Shown here: piece by piece, positions 35,090-43,733 of the stretch
Position numbering within the stretch: position 1 is the stretch's first letter
Layout of the letters: each line of letters starts with the position of its first letter
Assembly (NCBI RefSeq): GCF_050038885.1
Contig: NZ_CP143624.1
Coordinates: 2,976,001 to 3,040,000, forward strand
Direction of reading: 5' to 3'
Source: Myxococcus flavus
GTDB taxonomy: Bacteria; Myxococcota; Myxococcia; Myxococcales; Myxococcaceae
Length of the DNA stretch: 64,000 bases
Translations under genes and position numbers: made by a program
The notes under the pieces: generated by a model
What the model was told of the DNA's origin: nothing
The model's input: only the letters and a program-made list of their open reading frames with translations
Database searches by the model: none

Positions 35090-36299
35090 CGATTTCGTAG
35101 TGAATCGTCTGGGCCCAGCCGGCCAGTGACTCGGCGGGCACGGACTCCTCGCCGTCGCGGCCCAGCAGCGTGGCCGTCACCGGGCGCTCGTCGGACGTGG
35201 CACGCGTCACGTCCACGATGAGGTGGTTCATCATCACCCGTCCCAGCACCGGGCACCGGCGGCCGTTCACCAGCACGTGCGCCTTGCCCGACGCGAGGCG
35301 CGGGTAGCCGTCGTAGTAGCCCACCGGCAGCACCGCGATGCGCGTGGGCTCCGGGCACCGGTACGTGCAGCCGTAGCCCACGTAGCTGCCGGCCGGCAGC
35401 CACTTCACCACCTGGCTGCGGCACCGCCACGACAGCGCCGGCTTGAGCACCGGCACCTCGCCCAGCACCAGCCGCGCCGACAGCCGCGTCTCCGGCGACG
35501 GCCACAGGCCATACAGGGAGATGCCCACGCGCAGCGCCTCGTAGCGGGCGCGCGGCAGCACCAGCGTCGCGGCGCTCGCGGCGATGTGGCGTTGCAGCGG
35601 CCGGGCTGGCTCCAGCTGCGAGGTCAGGAAGGCCAGCCCCTTCTCGAAGGCCTCCAGCTGCGCCAGGGCGTAGCCCTGCTCCGTCACGTCCTCCGTATTG
35701 GCGAAGTGGCTGAGCGCGCCCACCACCTCCAGCACGTCGCGCGACTCCGTGAGGAAGCGCGACTCGGTGGGCAGCCCGTCCAGGGTGAAGCCCTCGCGCC
35801 CCAGGCCCGTGTCGATGTGGACGTGGACCCGCAGCGGCCGCGCCAGCTTCGCCGCGCGAAGCACCGGCACCGCGTCCGCCCAGCCACGGTCCGCCACCAC
35901 CGCGTCCACGCCCTCGCGCGCCAGCACCACCGCCTCGTCCGGCGCCACCGCGCCCAGGACGAGCACCTGCCGGGGCGCAAGCCCCTGGGCCCGCTCGTGC
36001 TCCCGCACCTTCAGCGCGTCCTGCGGGGCAATGACATAGAGGAGGTCCACCGCGTCGTGGACCAGCGGCAGCACCTGCGCCAGCCCGTGCCCGTACGCGT
36101 TGCCCTTGAGCACCACCCCCAGCGCGCGGGGGCCGGGCCCCTGCCCCTCCAGGGACCGGAACACCGCGACGTTGTGCCGCAGCGCCGATGCGCTCAACTC
36201 CAGCCACGAGGAATGGACCGCGTCTCCGGGCCCACTGCCGATTGACTCCACGTTCACCTCCACCCCGGTGCCCAGCCATACCAGCAATGCGCGGGCCAT
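35046..36299 (-). CDS. alr: Alanine racemase
   Basis: A 417-residue fold-type III PLP enzyme converting L- to D-alanine for peptidoglycan. The PLP Lys is in VLKGNAYGHG near 63, and HIDTGLGREGF and VGISLYGLWPS match the barrel. The C-terminal Tyr base is in the YVGYGCTY region near 300. The start is uncertain: ATG 36299 or the GTGs at 36263 and 36257. Homology begins only at HSSWLELSASAL. The last 44 bases overlap the convergent acyltransferase gene. Confidence 0.9.
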   Translation of the reverse strand: MARALLVWLGTGVEVNVESIGSGPGDAVHSSWLELSASALRHNVAVFRSLEGQGPGPRALGVVLKGNAYGHGLAQVLPLVHDAVDLLYVIAPQDALKVREHERAQGLAPRQVLVLGAVAPDEAVVLAREGVDAVVADRGWADAVPVLRAAKLARPLRVHVHIDTGLGREGFTLDGLPTESRFLTESRDVLEVVGALSHFANTEDVTEQGYALAQLEAFEKGLAFLTSQLEPARPLQRHIAASAATLVLPRARYEALRVGISLYGLWPSPETRLSARLVLGEVPVLKPALSWRCRSQVVKWLPAGSYVGYGCTYRCPEPTRIAVLPVGYYDGYPRLASGKAHVLVNGRRCPVLGRVMMNHLIVDVTRATSDERPVTATLLGRDGEESVPAESLAGWAQTIHYEIVTRLGAHLKRVVVA

Positions 36300-36485
36300 G
36301 CGCCAGGCGCGGCCCGTTCGCCACACCCGCCCGTGCGCGGAGCAGGCGGACAGCAGGGACGCCCCGCGTGGGTCCTCCTCGCCTCGTTGCGAGAAGGGAC
36401 ACTGGGGAAGCATCTTCGCCCTCGGCGGTTGAGCAGCCCGAGGCGCTTTTTCGGAGGCGGTGCCATCGTTTCGCGCGAGTCCCCC

Positions 36486-37382
36486 ATGGACGTGTCCCTG
36501 GCCCAGGCCTTCGTCGCGGCACGGGGTGGCGCACCGGCCTCGCCGGAGTCGCTCCCTCCGCTCCAGGCACGGCTGGTCCAGGCCCTGGCGGTGGCGCGCG
36601 CGCCCTGGCCCGGCGTGGACCTGGAAGGCCCCCGCTTCGCCAGCCACCTCGCCCGGCTGCTCCCCGGTGACGGCACCTCGGCGGAGGTGGAGTCGCTGAC
36701 CCTGCCGGACGTCTACCTCGCCCGCGCGGCGGCGGACGGGCTGCCGAGCGCGCTCTCCGCGTTCGAGGCGCGCTACCTCCCGGAGGTGAATGTCGCGGTG
36801 ACGCGGCTCCGGCTGCCGCCCTCGGGCGTGGACGAGGTGCGCCAGCTGCTGCGTCAGCGCATGCTCGTGGGCAGCGCGGAGACACCGGCCCGGCTGGCGG
36901 CCTATCCCGGCACGGGCCCGCTGAGTGGCTGGGTGCGCGCGGCGGCGCTGTGGATTGCCCTGGACTGGCAGCGTCAGCACTGCGGGCAAGCCGCGGCCAC
37001 CGATGACGGCGACCTGTCGCTGCTGGTGTCCCCCGAGGACGACCCCGAGCTGGCCTACCTCAAGCGCACGTACCGCGCCGAGTTCAACGCCTGCTTCTCC
37101 GCCGCGCTCGTGGCGCTCGAGCCGCGCCAGCGCAACGTGCTGCGCCTGAAGTACCTGGACGGGCTGAGCATCGACCAGCTCGGCGCGCTGTACGGGGTGC
37201 ACCGCTCCACCACGGCGCGCTGGGTGCTCGGCGCCCAGGAAGCCCTGCTCGGGCACACGCGGCGGCTGCTCACCGAGCGGCTGCGCCTCACCGCGTCGCA
37301 GCTCGACAGCGTGCTGCGCCTCATCTCCAGCCAGCTCGACGTGAGCCTCAGCCGCCTGCTGCGCTCTCGGCTGGAGCGCTGA
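36486..37382 (+). CDS. Sigma-70 family RNA polymerase sigma factor (Myxococcales type)
   Basis: A 298-residue sigma factor. The region-2-like part is degenerate and long (about 60-190). Region 4 is clear: ALEPRQRNVLRLKYLDGLSIDQLGALYGVHRSTTARWV near 215-252. It resembles the TIGR03001 sigma factors restricted to myxobacteria and usually encoded next to Ser/Thr kinases (recollection). The final 40 residues (LTASQLDSVLRLISSQLDVSLSRLL) form an extra helix that may bind the partner. The kinase gene starts 10 bp downstream, so they share a transcript. Confidence 0.85.
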   Translation: MDVSLAQAFVAARGGAPASPESLPPLQARLVQALAVARAPWPGVDLEGPRFASHLARLLPGDGTSAEVESLTLPDVYLARAAADGLPSALSAFEARYLPEVNVAVTRLRLPPSGVDEVRQLLRQRMLVGSAETPARLAAYPGTGPLSGWVRAAALWIALDWQRQHCGQAAATDDGDLSLLVSPEDDPELAYLKRTYRAEFNACFSAALVALEPRQRNVLRLKYLDGLSIDQLGALYGVHRSTTARWVLGAQEALLGHTRRLLTERLRLTASQLDSVLRLISSQLDVSLSRLLRSRLER

Positions 37383-37392
37383 CGTCCCCCCC

Positions 37393-40371
37393 ATGGCCTG
37401 CCTGGACGAGAACACCTTCATGGGGTTGCTGCTGGGCGACCTGCCGCCCTCGCGCGCCGCCGAGGTGGACGCGCACCTGGACGCCTGCCCCGCGTGTCGC
37501 CGCATGGTGGCCGAGGCCCTGCGGGCGCAGCTCCCCGAGGACAACGCCTCCGGACGCACCACGGTGCTGACCCATCCGGGCCCACCCCGGGGCGAGGGGC
37601 CGTCCTTGCCGAAGGGCACCGCGGTGGGCCGCTACCTCGTGCTGGAGCGGCTGGCCTCCGGAGGCATGGGCGTCGTCTACAGCGCGTATGACCCGGAGCT
37701 GGACCGGCGCGTGGCCCTCAAGCTGCTGCGCGTGGAGGCCCTGGGCCTGGAGGCGGAGCAGGGCCGCGCGCACCTCTTGCACGAAGCCCAGGCCATGGCC
37801 CGCGTCTCGCACCCGCACGTGGTGCCCGTCTACGACGTGGGCACCTTCGGGCCGCAGGTGTTCCTGACGATGGAGCTGGTGGACGCGCGCACGCTCCGCG
37901 AGTGGCTGCGGGCCTCGCCGCGTCCCTGGCGGCAGGTGCTGGCCCTCTTCCTGGACGCGGGCCGGGGCCTGGTGGCCGCGCACGCGGCGGGGGTGGTGCA
38001 CGGCGACTTCAAGCCGGAGAACCTGCTGGTGGGCCAGGACGGCCGCGTGCGCGTCACCGACTTCGGGCTCGCGCGCCGCGCCAATCCCCTGGACGACGTG
38101 ACGCCCGTCGCGGGGGGCACGCCCGCGTACATGGCCCCCGAGCAGTTGGAGGCCCACGCGCACGCGGATGCGCGCAGCGACCAGTTCGCCTTCTGCGTCA
38201 CGCTGTATGAGGCCCTCTACGGCGAGCGCCCCTTCCCCGCCACCACCGTGTCCGCGCTGGTGGCGGAGATGCGCGCCGGCAAGGTGCCGCCCGCCCCCCG
38301 GGGCACGCATGTCCCGCCCTGGCTGCGGCGCGTGCTGCTGCGCGGGCTGTCCATCAGCGCCATGGACCGGTACGCGCAGATGGACGAATTGCTGGCCGCG
38401 CTCCAGCACGACCCGGCCTCGCGGTGGAAGCGCTGGCTGCCGGCCGTGGGAGGCGCGACGCTGCTGCTGGCCGCGGTGGGCCTCACCCACGCGGTGCACG
38501 CGAGCCGGACGCGCGCCTGCGAGGGTGCCCAGAAGGTCATGACCGAGGTGTGGGGGCCGGAAGAGCAACGCGCCATCGAGGCCGCCTTCCTCGCCACCGG
38601 CAAGCCCTTCGCGCCGGCGGCATGGTTGCGCGTGCGTCGCACATTGGACGCGTACACCGCCGAATGGGTGACGATGCGGACCTCCGCCTGCGAGGCCACG
38701 CGCGTGCGAGGCGAGCAGTCCGAGCAGGTGCTCGCGCGGCGCATGCACTGCCTCGACGGCCGGCTGGCGGAGGTGGCCGCCCTCACCCAGCTCTTCGCCA
38801 GGGCGGACGCGGGCACCGTGGAGCTGGCCGCGCGCGCGGCGGAGACGCTGCCACCCCTGGAACGGTGCTCGGACCTGGCGGCCCTGGCGGCACGCGAGCC
38901 GCGGCCCACGGATGCCGCCACGCAGGCACGGGCACAGACGCTGGTCCGGGTGCGCGCCTTGAGGGCCGCCGGCAAGTACACGGAGGCGGTGTCGATGCTG
39001 GAGCCCGTCGTGCAGGCGGCGAAGGACGCGGGCGACCGCCACGGCATCGCGGACGCCCTGCTGCTGCTGGGGAAGCTGCACGAAGACACGGGCCAGCCGA
39101 AGGTGGCGGAGGCCACCTACCTCCACGCGGTGTGGAACGCGGAGGCAGGACGCAATGACGTGGCGGCCGCGCGCGCCTGGACGCGGCTGGTGCATGCCTC
39201 TGGCTACGTGCTGGACCAGCACGCGCTGGGGCACCGCTGGCGTGAGCGCGCGGACGCCGCCATCGAGCGACTGGGTGGTGACGATGTGCTGCGCGCGCAG
39301 CTCCAGGCGCGCGTCGGCGCGCTCCTCTTCGCCGAGGGGCGCTACACGGAAGCGGCCGAGCAGCAGGAGGCCGCCCTCTCGCGCCTGGAAGCCACGTACG
39401 GGCCCGACAGCCTGGAGGTCAGCGACGTCCGGCTGGAGCTGGGCGCCACGCGCATGGCCCAGCTTCGCCGGGACGAGGCGATGCAGCTCTTCGAGCACGC
39501 ACTGGGCACCCGCCTCGCGGCGCTGGGGCCCAGCCATCCGGACGTGGCGCGCGCCCAGCTCGAGCTGGCCTTTGCCCACTGGCGCAAGGGCGAGGTCGAG
39601 CAGGTGGAGGCCCTGGCCCGCAGCGCGCTGGAGGTCTTCGAGCGCGCGCTCGGCCCCGAGCACCCGGACGTGGCCTCCGCCATCAATGCCCTGGCCGCGG
39701 CCCTCCAGCGGATGAATCGCTCCGAGGAGGCCCTGCGGCTCCAGGAGCGCGCGCTCGACATCGCCTTGAAGGTCGAGGGGGCGGATGGCGCGGGCGCCCT
39801 CATCACCCTGGGCAACCTGGCCACGCTGATGGCGCGCGCGGGCCGCGCCGAGGAGGCCCTGACCCGCTTCCGCGCCATGCTCGCGCCGCTGGAGCAGCGC
39901 CTGGGCGCCCAGCATCCCTACGTGGCGCAGACGCTCCGGGCCACGGGCACGCTGCTGATGATGGAGCGGCGCTACGCGGAGGCCCTGCCCTACCTCGAGC
40001 GCGCGCGCGCCATCCTCGACGCGCGCGAGGACGATGCCTACGGCTACCGCACGGGCACACTGCTGGACCTCGGCCGCACGCTGCTGGCGCTGCACCGGCC
40101 ACTCCAGGCCGCGGAGCTCCTGGAGCGCGTGGTCGCGAGCACCGCGGAGACGGCGCAGGCTCCCGGCGAGCAGGCCCGTGCGCGCTTCCTCCTGGCACGG
40201 GCGCTGTGGGATGCGAAGCAGGACCGCCCCCGCGCGCTGCGGCTGGCGGAGGATGCGCGAGCGCGGCTGGTCGCGCTCGGCACCTCCGGGCGGGAGCCGC
40301 TGGAAGAGGTGGACGCCTGGCGTGCCAGCCTGCCCAGGCCCTCACACATTCCAGCCGCGGCGGCGCCATGA
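37393..40371 (+). CDS. Zinc-finger / Ser-Thr protein kinase / TPR protein
   Basis: A 992-residue protein with four parts. Residues 1-45 hold a zinc-finger anti-sigma type motif (HLDACPAC, Hx3Cx2C). Residues about 79-340 are a Ser/Thr kinase (RLASGGMGVV; VALK; HGDFKPEN catalytic loop; DFG; GTPAYMAPEQ). One transmembrane helix (LPAVGGATLLLAAVGLTHAV) lies near 348-367. The outer part, about 480-960, is a long run of tetratricopeptide repeats. The loop is HGD rather than HRD, a form seen in other myxobacterial kinases. The N-terminal zinc finger probably binds the adjacent sigma factor. The TPR region would sense an envelope partner. Confidence 0.9.
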   Translation: MACLDENTFMGLLLGDLPPSRAAEVDAHLDACPACRRMVAEALRAQLPEDNASGRTTVLTHPGPPRGEGPSLPKGTAVGRYLVLERLASGGMGVVYSAYDPELDRRVALKLLRVEALGLEAEQGRAHLLHEAQAMARVSHPHVVPVYDVGTFGPQVFLTMELVDARTLREWLRASPRPWRQVLALFLDAGRGLVAAHAAGVVHGDFKPENLLVGQDGRVRVTDFGLARRANPLDDVTPVAGGTPAYMAPEQLEAHAHADARSDQFAFCVTLYEALYGERPFPATTVSALVAEMRAGKVPPAPRGTHVPPWLRRVLLRGLSISAMDRYAQMDELLAALQHDPASRWKRWLPAVGGATLLLAAVGLTHAVHASRTRACEGAQKVMTEVWGPEEQRAIEAAFLATGKPFAPAAWLRVRRTLDAYTAEWVTMRTSACEATRVRGEQSEQVLARRMHCLDGRLAEVAALTQLFARADAGTVELAARAAETLPPLERCSDLAALAAREPRPTDAATQARAQTLVRVRALRAAGKYTEAVSMLEPVVQAAKDAGDRHGIADALLLLGKLHEDTGQPKVAEATYLHAVWNAEAGRNDVAAARAWTRLVHASGYVLDQHALGHRWRERADAAIERLGGDDVLRAQLQARVGALLFAEGRYTEAAEQQEAALSRLEATYGPDSLEVSDVRLELGATRMAQLRRDEAMQLFEHALGTRLAALGPSHPDVARAQLELAFAHWRKGEVEQVEALARSALEVFERALGPEHPDVASAINALAAALQRMNRSEEALRLQERALDIALKVEGADGAGALITLGNLATLMARAGRAEEALTRFRAMLAPLEQRLGAQHPYVAQTLRATGTLLMMERRYAEALPYLERARAILDAREDDAYGYRTGTLLDLGRTLLALHRPLQAAELLERVVASTAETAQAPGEQARARFLLARALWDAKQDRPRALRLAEDARARLVALGTSGREPLEEVDAWRASLPRPSHIPAAAAP

Positions 40372-40431
40372 ACGCCCGCCACTCGACAGAGGGTTTCCGC
40401 GCCTGGGCAAAGCGCATTAAAGGATGAGCGG

Positions 40432-41097
40432 ATGCGAACGCTCTTCATTGGAGACGTGCACGGGTGCCTGGAGGAGCTGGACGCGCTGCTGACGCAGTGC
40501 GACTGGCAGCCGGGCGACCGGGTGGTGCTGGTGGGGGACCTGGTGGCGAAGGGCCCGGACTCCGCGGGCGTGGTGCGCCGGGCGCGTGAGCAGGGCTTCC
40601 TCGCGGTGCGGGGCAACCATGACGCCCATGTGCTGCGCTGGCACGCGGGCCGCGCGCCGCGCGGCAAGAAGCTCAAGCCCGAGCACCAGCAGGTGCTGGA
40701 CACGCTGACACCCGAGGACTGGGCGTGGCTGGAGGCACAGCCGCTGTACCGCTGCTTCCCCGAGCTGAACGTGGTGGCGGTCCACGGCGGGCTGGTGCCG
40801 GGCGTGCCGCTGGAGGCCCAGAAGGAGGACGAGCTGCTGAACCTGCGCAGCATCCTGTCGGACGGGACGCCGTCGAAGCGGGTGGACGGCGGCGTGCCCT
40901 GGGCCAGCCTGTGGACCGGGCCGGAGCTGGTCATCTTCGGCCACGACGCCATGCGCGGCATCCAGCGGCATCCCCACGCCATCGGGCTGGACTCCGGCTG
41001 TGTGTATGGCGGCAAGCTCTCCGCCTACGTGATGCCGGAAGGCCGCCTCGTGTCCGTGCTGGCGAAGCGCGCCTACGTGGACGTGGACGCCTCCTGA
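40432..41097 (+). CDS. Metallophosphoesterase (ApaH/PrpA-like phosphatase)
   Basis: A 221-residue two-metal phosphatase. All motifs are present: GDVHG with D8 and H10, GDLVAKGPDS near 35-44, GNHD near 62-65, VVAVHGG and IFGHD. It may dephosphorylate proteins or hydrolyse dinucleoside tetraphosphates. The position 60 bp after the kinase gene suggests that it reverses the phosphorylation set by that kinase; this is inference. A perfect hairpin spans its stop codon. Confidence 0.88.
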   Translation: MRTLFIGDVHGCLEELDALLTQCDWQPGDRVVLVGDLVAKGPDSAGVVRRAREQGFLAVRGNHDAHVLRWHAGRAPRGKKLKPEHQQVLDTLTPEDWAWLEAQPLYRCFPELNVVAVHGGLVPGVPLEAQKEDELLNLRSILSDGTPSKRVDGGVPWASLWTGPELVIFGHDAMRGIQRHPHAIGLDSGCVYGGKLSAYVMPEGRLVSVLAKRAYVDVDAS

Positions 41098-41107
41098 GGA
41101 GGCGTCC
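41085..41107. terminator. Perfect hairpin overlapping the phosphatase stop codon
   Basis: GGACGCCTCC (41085-41094) and GGAGGCGTCC (41098-41107) are exact inverted repeats separated only by the bases TGA, which are the stop codon of the metallophosphatase. The convergent universal stress gene ends nine bases later, so it can serve both strands. Confidence 0.7.
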
Positions 41108-41115
41108 CGTCCCGC

Positions 41116-42408
41116 TCACGCCGCCGGGGGGCGCACCACCAGCACCGGCCGGTCCGTGCGCAGGAGCAGGGACTGTGTCACCGAGCCCAGCACGGCGCGC
41201 TTCCAGCCCGAGCGCCCGTGGGTGCCCATGACGATGGCGCTCACCCCCAGCCGCTCGGCGGCCTGGGCCAGCGTGGCCACCACGTCCTTGCTGCCGGAGA
41301 TGACCTCCAGCCGCACGTTCCGGTCGCGCGCCGCCCTGGGCACCAGCGCCGAGAGCTGCTCACGCAGCTGCGCTTCCTCCTCGATGGATGGCTTCTTCTC
41401 GGTGGCATGCACCAGGTGCATGGTGCCCCCCGGTGCCGTCAAGGCGCAGGCATACGCCACCGCGCGGTTGCCCGTCTCCGAGAAGTCCGTGGCCACCATC
41501 ACCTCGCGGTACTCCGGCAGCGGCGTCTCCGTGCCCACCGCCAGGGCCTGCGACGGCACGCACACCACGGACATCCGCGCCAGCCGCAGCGCGTGGCGCG
41601 ACACGCTCCACAGCCGCCCCAGCGCCCGGCGGTGGTGCGTGCCCACCACCAGCAGGTCCACCTGCTCCAGGTCGGCCAGCTCCACCAGGTGGTCGGCGAT
41701 GCGCCCCACGCCCGGCTCCACCCGGAGGCGCGCGGGCTTCCCGTCCTGGGCCAGCGGCGCCATCAGCTCCGCGCTCTCCCGCTCCATCGCCTGTCGCAGC
41801 TCCGGCGAGGCCTCGCCGTACTCCTGGCGCTGATGCAACCCCAGCCGGCGGGCCTCCTCCTCGGGCCAGTAGACGCGCCCGCCCACCACGTCCACCGGGC
41901 CGCCCTTGCGCAGCGTCAGCACCCAGTCGCGCGCGGCCTCGAAGGGCAGGGAGCGGTCCACGCCCAGCAGCACCTTCAGGGGCCGCTCGCCCCGGACCCA
42001 CGCCTCCAGCGGCGCCGGGTCCTTCACGACGAACAGCGGCACCGTCAGCGACTGCGCCATGCGGTCCACCGTGCCGCCCTCGCCGCCGAAGGGCGACCCG
42101 TCGGCGGGCCGGGACGCCACCACCAGCGAGGCGGACTGCTCGCGGCAGAACGCCTCCAGCATCACCGCGGGCTCGCCGGTGAGCAGCACCGGCTCCACCT
42201 TCGCCCCCAGCGCCTCCAGGCGCTTCGTCTCGTCACTCAGCACCGCCTCGGCGGAGCTCAGCAGGGCCTTGCCAAAGGCGCGCACGGAGTCGGGGTTGAG
42301 CACGTGGACGAGCCACAGGGACGTCCCCGCTTTGCGGGCAAGCTCCGCGGCCAGCGTGGAGGCCCGCCGCGCGGAATCGGAGAAGTTGGTGGCGCAGACA
42401 ATGGACAT
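41116..42408 (-). CDS. Triple-module universal stress protein
   Basis: A 430-residue cytoplasmic protein with three UspA-type units: about 1-145 (CATNFSDSARRAS), about 150-290 (VLLGVDRSL to GTHHRRALGRL) and about 300-430 (VMVATDFSETGNRA to VMGTHGRSGWKRAVLGS). Only the last keeps the full ATP-binding G-2x-G-9x-G(S/T) pattern. The others appear to have lost it. UspA proteins help survive starvation and redox stress. Start at ATG 42408; an upstream ATG would add 12 residues without family resemblance. Confidence 0.9.
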   Translation of the reverse strand: MSIVCATNFSDSARRASTLAAELARKAGTSLWLVHVLNPDSVRAFGKALLSSAEAVLSDETKRLEALGAKVEPVLLTGEPAVMLEAFCREQSASLVVASRPADGSPFGGEGGTVDRMAQSLTVPLFVVKDPAPLEAWVRGERPLKVLLGVDRSLPFEAARDWVLTLRKGGPVDVVGGRVYWPEEEARRLGLHQRQEYGEASPELRQAMERESAELMAPLAQDGKPARLRVEPGVGRIADHLVELADLEQVDLLVVGTHHRRALGRLWSVSRHALRLARMSVVCVPSQALAVGTETPLPEYREVMVATDFSETGNRAVAYACALTAPGGTMHLVHATEKKPSIEEEAQLREQLSALVPRAARDRNVRLEVISGSKDVVATLAQAAERLGVSAIVMGTHGRSGWKRAVLGSVTQSLLLRTDRPVLVVRPPAA

Positions 42409-42440
42409 GGCAGCTCCCGGTTCGGGTGGGGCGTGGCTTG

Positions 42441-43457
42441 TCAACGCGCGCGGAGCACCTGCTCGGCGCGCACCTCGTTCAGCAGGGGCTCGCCCCGCTC
42501 GAAGGCCTTGATGCTCGCCAGCGTCGTCTCGGCGATGTTGGCGAGCGCCTCGCGGGTGAGGAAGGCCTGGTGCGACGTGATGAGCACGTTCGGAAAGGTG
42601 AGCAGCCGCGCCAGCACGTCGTCCTGGAGCACCTGCCCGGAGAGGTCCTGGAAGAAGACGCCCTCCTCTTCTTCATACACATCCAACCCGGCGCCGCCGA
42701 TGTGGCCGGCCTTGAGCGCGGCGACCAGGGCCTTGCTGTCGATGAGCGCGCCGCGGCCGGTGTTGATGAGCAGCACGCCCCGCTTCATCCGCGCCAGCGC
42801 CGCCGCGTCCACCAGGTGCCGTGTCCCCGGCGTGAGCGGGACATGCAGGGAGATGATGTCCGACTCGGCGAAGAGCGTGTCGAGCGTGGCGTAGCGCACG
42901 CCCAGCTCGCGCTCGAAGGCCGCGTCCGGCGCCGCGTCGTAGCAGCGCACGTCGCAGCCGAAGCCCTTGAAGATGCGCGCCGCCACGCGGCCGATGCGGC
43001 CCGTGCCCACCACGCCCACCGTCTTGCCGGCGAGGTCGAAGCCCACCAGCCCGTCGAGCGAGAAGTTCCAGTCACGCACCCGCGAGGAGGCGCGCGGGAT
43101 GTGGCGGTTGAGGGACAATACGAGCGCCACCGCGTGCTCGGCCACCGCGTGGGGCGAGTACTCCGGCACGCGCGTCACGCGCATGTCCAGCCGCCGCGCC
43201 GCTTCGAGGTCCACGTGGTTGTAGCCCGCCGAGCGAGCCGCCACGAGCCGCACCCCGCCCTCGTGCAGCACCTCCAGCGTGGCCGCGTCCACCTTGTCAT
43301 TGACGAAGGAGCACACCGCGGGGAACCCCTCCGCCAGCGGCGCCGTCTGGAGTGTCAGCCGGGGCTCGAAGTAGGTGAGCGCATGTCCAAAACGCGCGTT
43401 TGCGGCTTCCAGCGCGTCCCGGTCGTATCGGTGTGTGTCGAAGACCGCCACCAGCAT
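42441..43457 (-). CDS. ldhA: D-lactate dehydrogenase (2-hydroxyacid dehydrogenase)
   Basis: A 338-residue NAD-dependent D-2-hydroxyacid dehydrogenase starting MLVAVFDTHRYDRDA. The NAD site is VGVVGTGRIGRVA, the substrate Arg is in NTGRGALID and the catalytic His is in SHQAFLTREALANIAETT near 295, a close match to E. coli LdhA. It interconverts pyruvate and D-lactate. It is divergent from pncB with 276 bp between them, in which I see no confident promoter. The D-alanine precursors nearby may be coincidental. Confidence 0.92.
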   Translation of the reverse strand: MLVAVFDTHRYDRDALEAANARFGHALTYFEPRLTLQTAPLAEGFPAVCSFVNDKVDAATLEVLHEGGVRLVAARSAGYNHVDLEAARRLDMRVTRVPEYSPHAVAEHAVALVLSLNRHIPRASSRVRDWNFSLDGLVGFDLAGKTVGVVGTGRIGRVAARIFKGFGCDVRCYDAAPDAAFERELGVRYATLDTLFAESDIISLHVPLTPGTRHLVDAAALARMKRGVLLINTGRGALIDSKALVAALKAGHIGGAGLDVYEEEEGVFFQDLSGQVLQDDVLARLLTFPNVLITSHQAFLTREALANIAETTLASIKAFERGEPLLNEVRAEQVLRAR

Positions 43458-43733
43458 GTCTGCTCCCCTGCTCGACGAGCCCATTCCCGCCGCATACGGC
43501 CAGCGTCAGTGCAAGGTCTGCTCCATGCAGCCCCCCAGGCCATCGGACCTCGACAGCCGCGCAAAAGATGCGCAGCCAGGGCAAGGGCGGCAAAAGGTGC
43601 GGGCTGGGTGGATGCCTGCTCGCCGGGCAGCGGGCTTGAGGACGAAGCACCGCCGAGGCGCGGGAGCGCATGGCGTGCCCAGGGCCTAGCTTGAACCGCA
43701 AGCGCCAGTCCACCATCGAGCGGAGCCCCCGAC

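Noticed and set aside
37348..40095. A 915-codon minus-strand frame opposite the kinase gene
   Set aside because: The plus strand carries kinase and TPR motifs in frame; the minus product is a low-complexity shadow.
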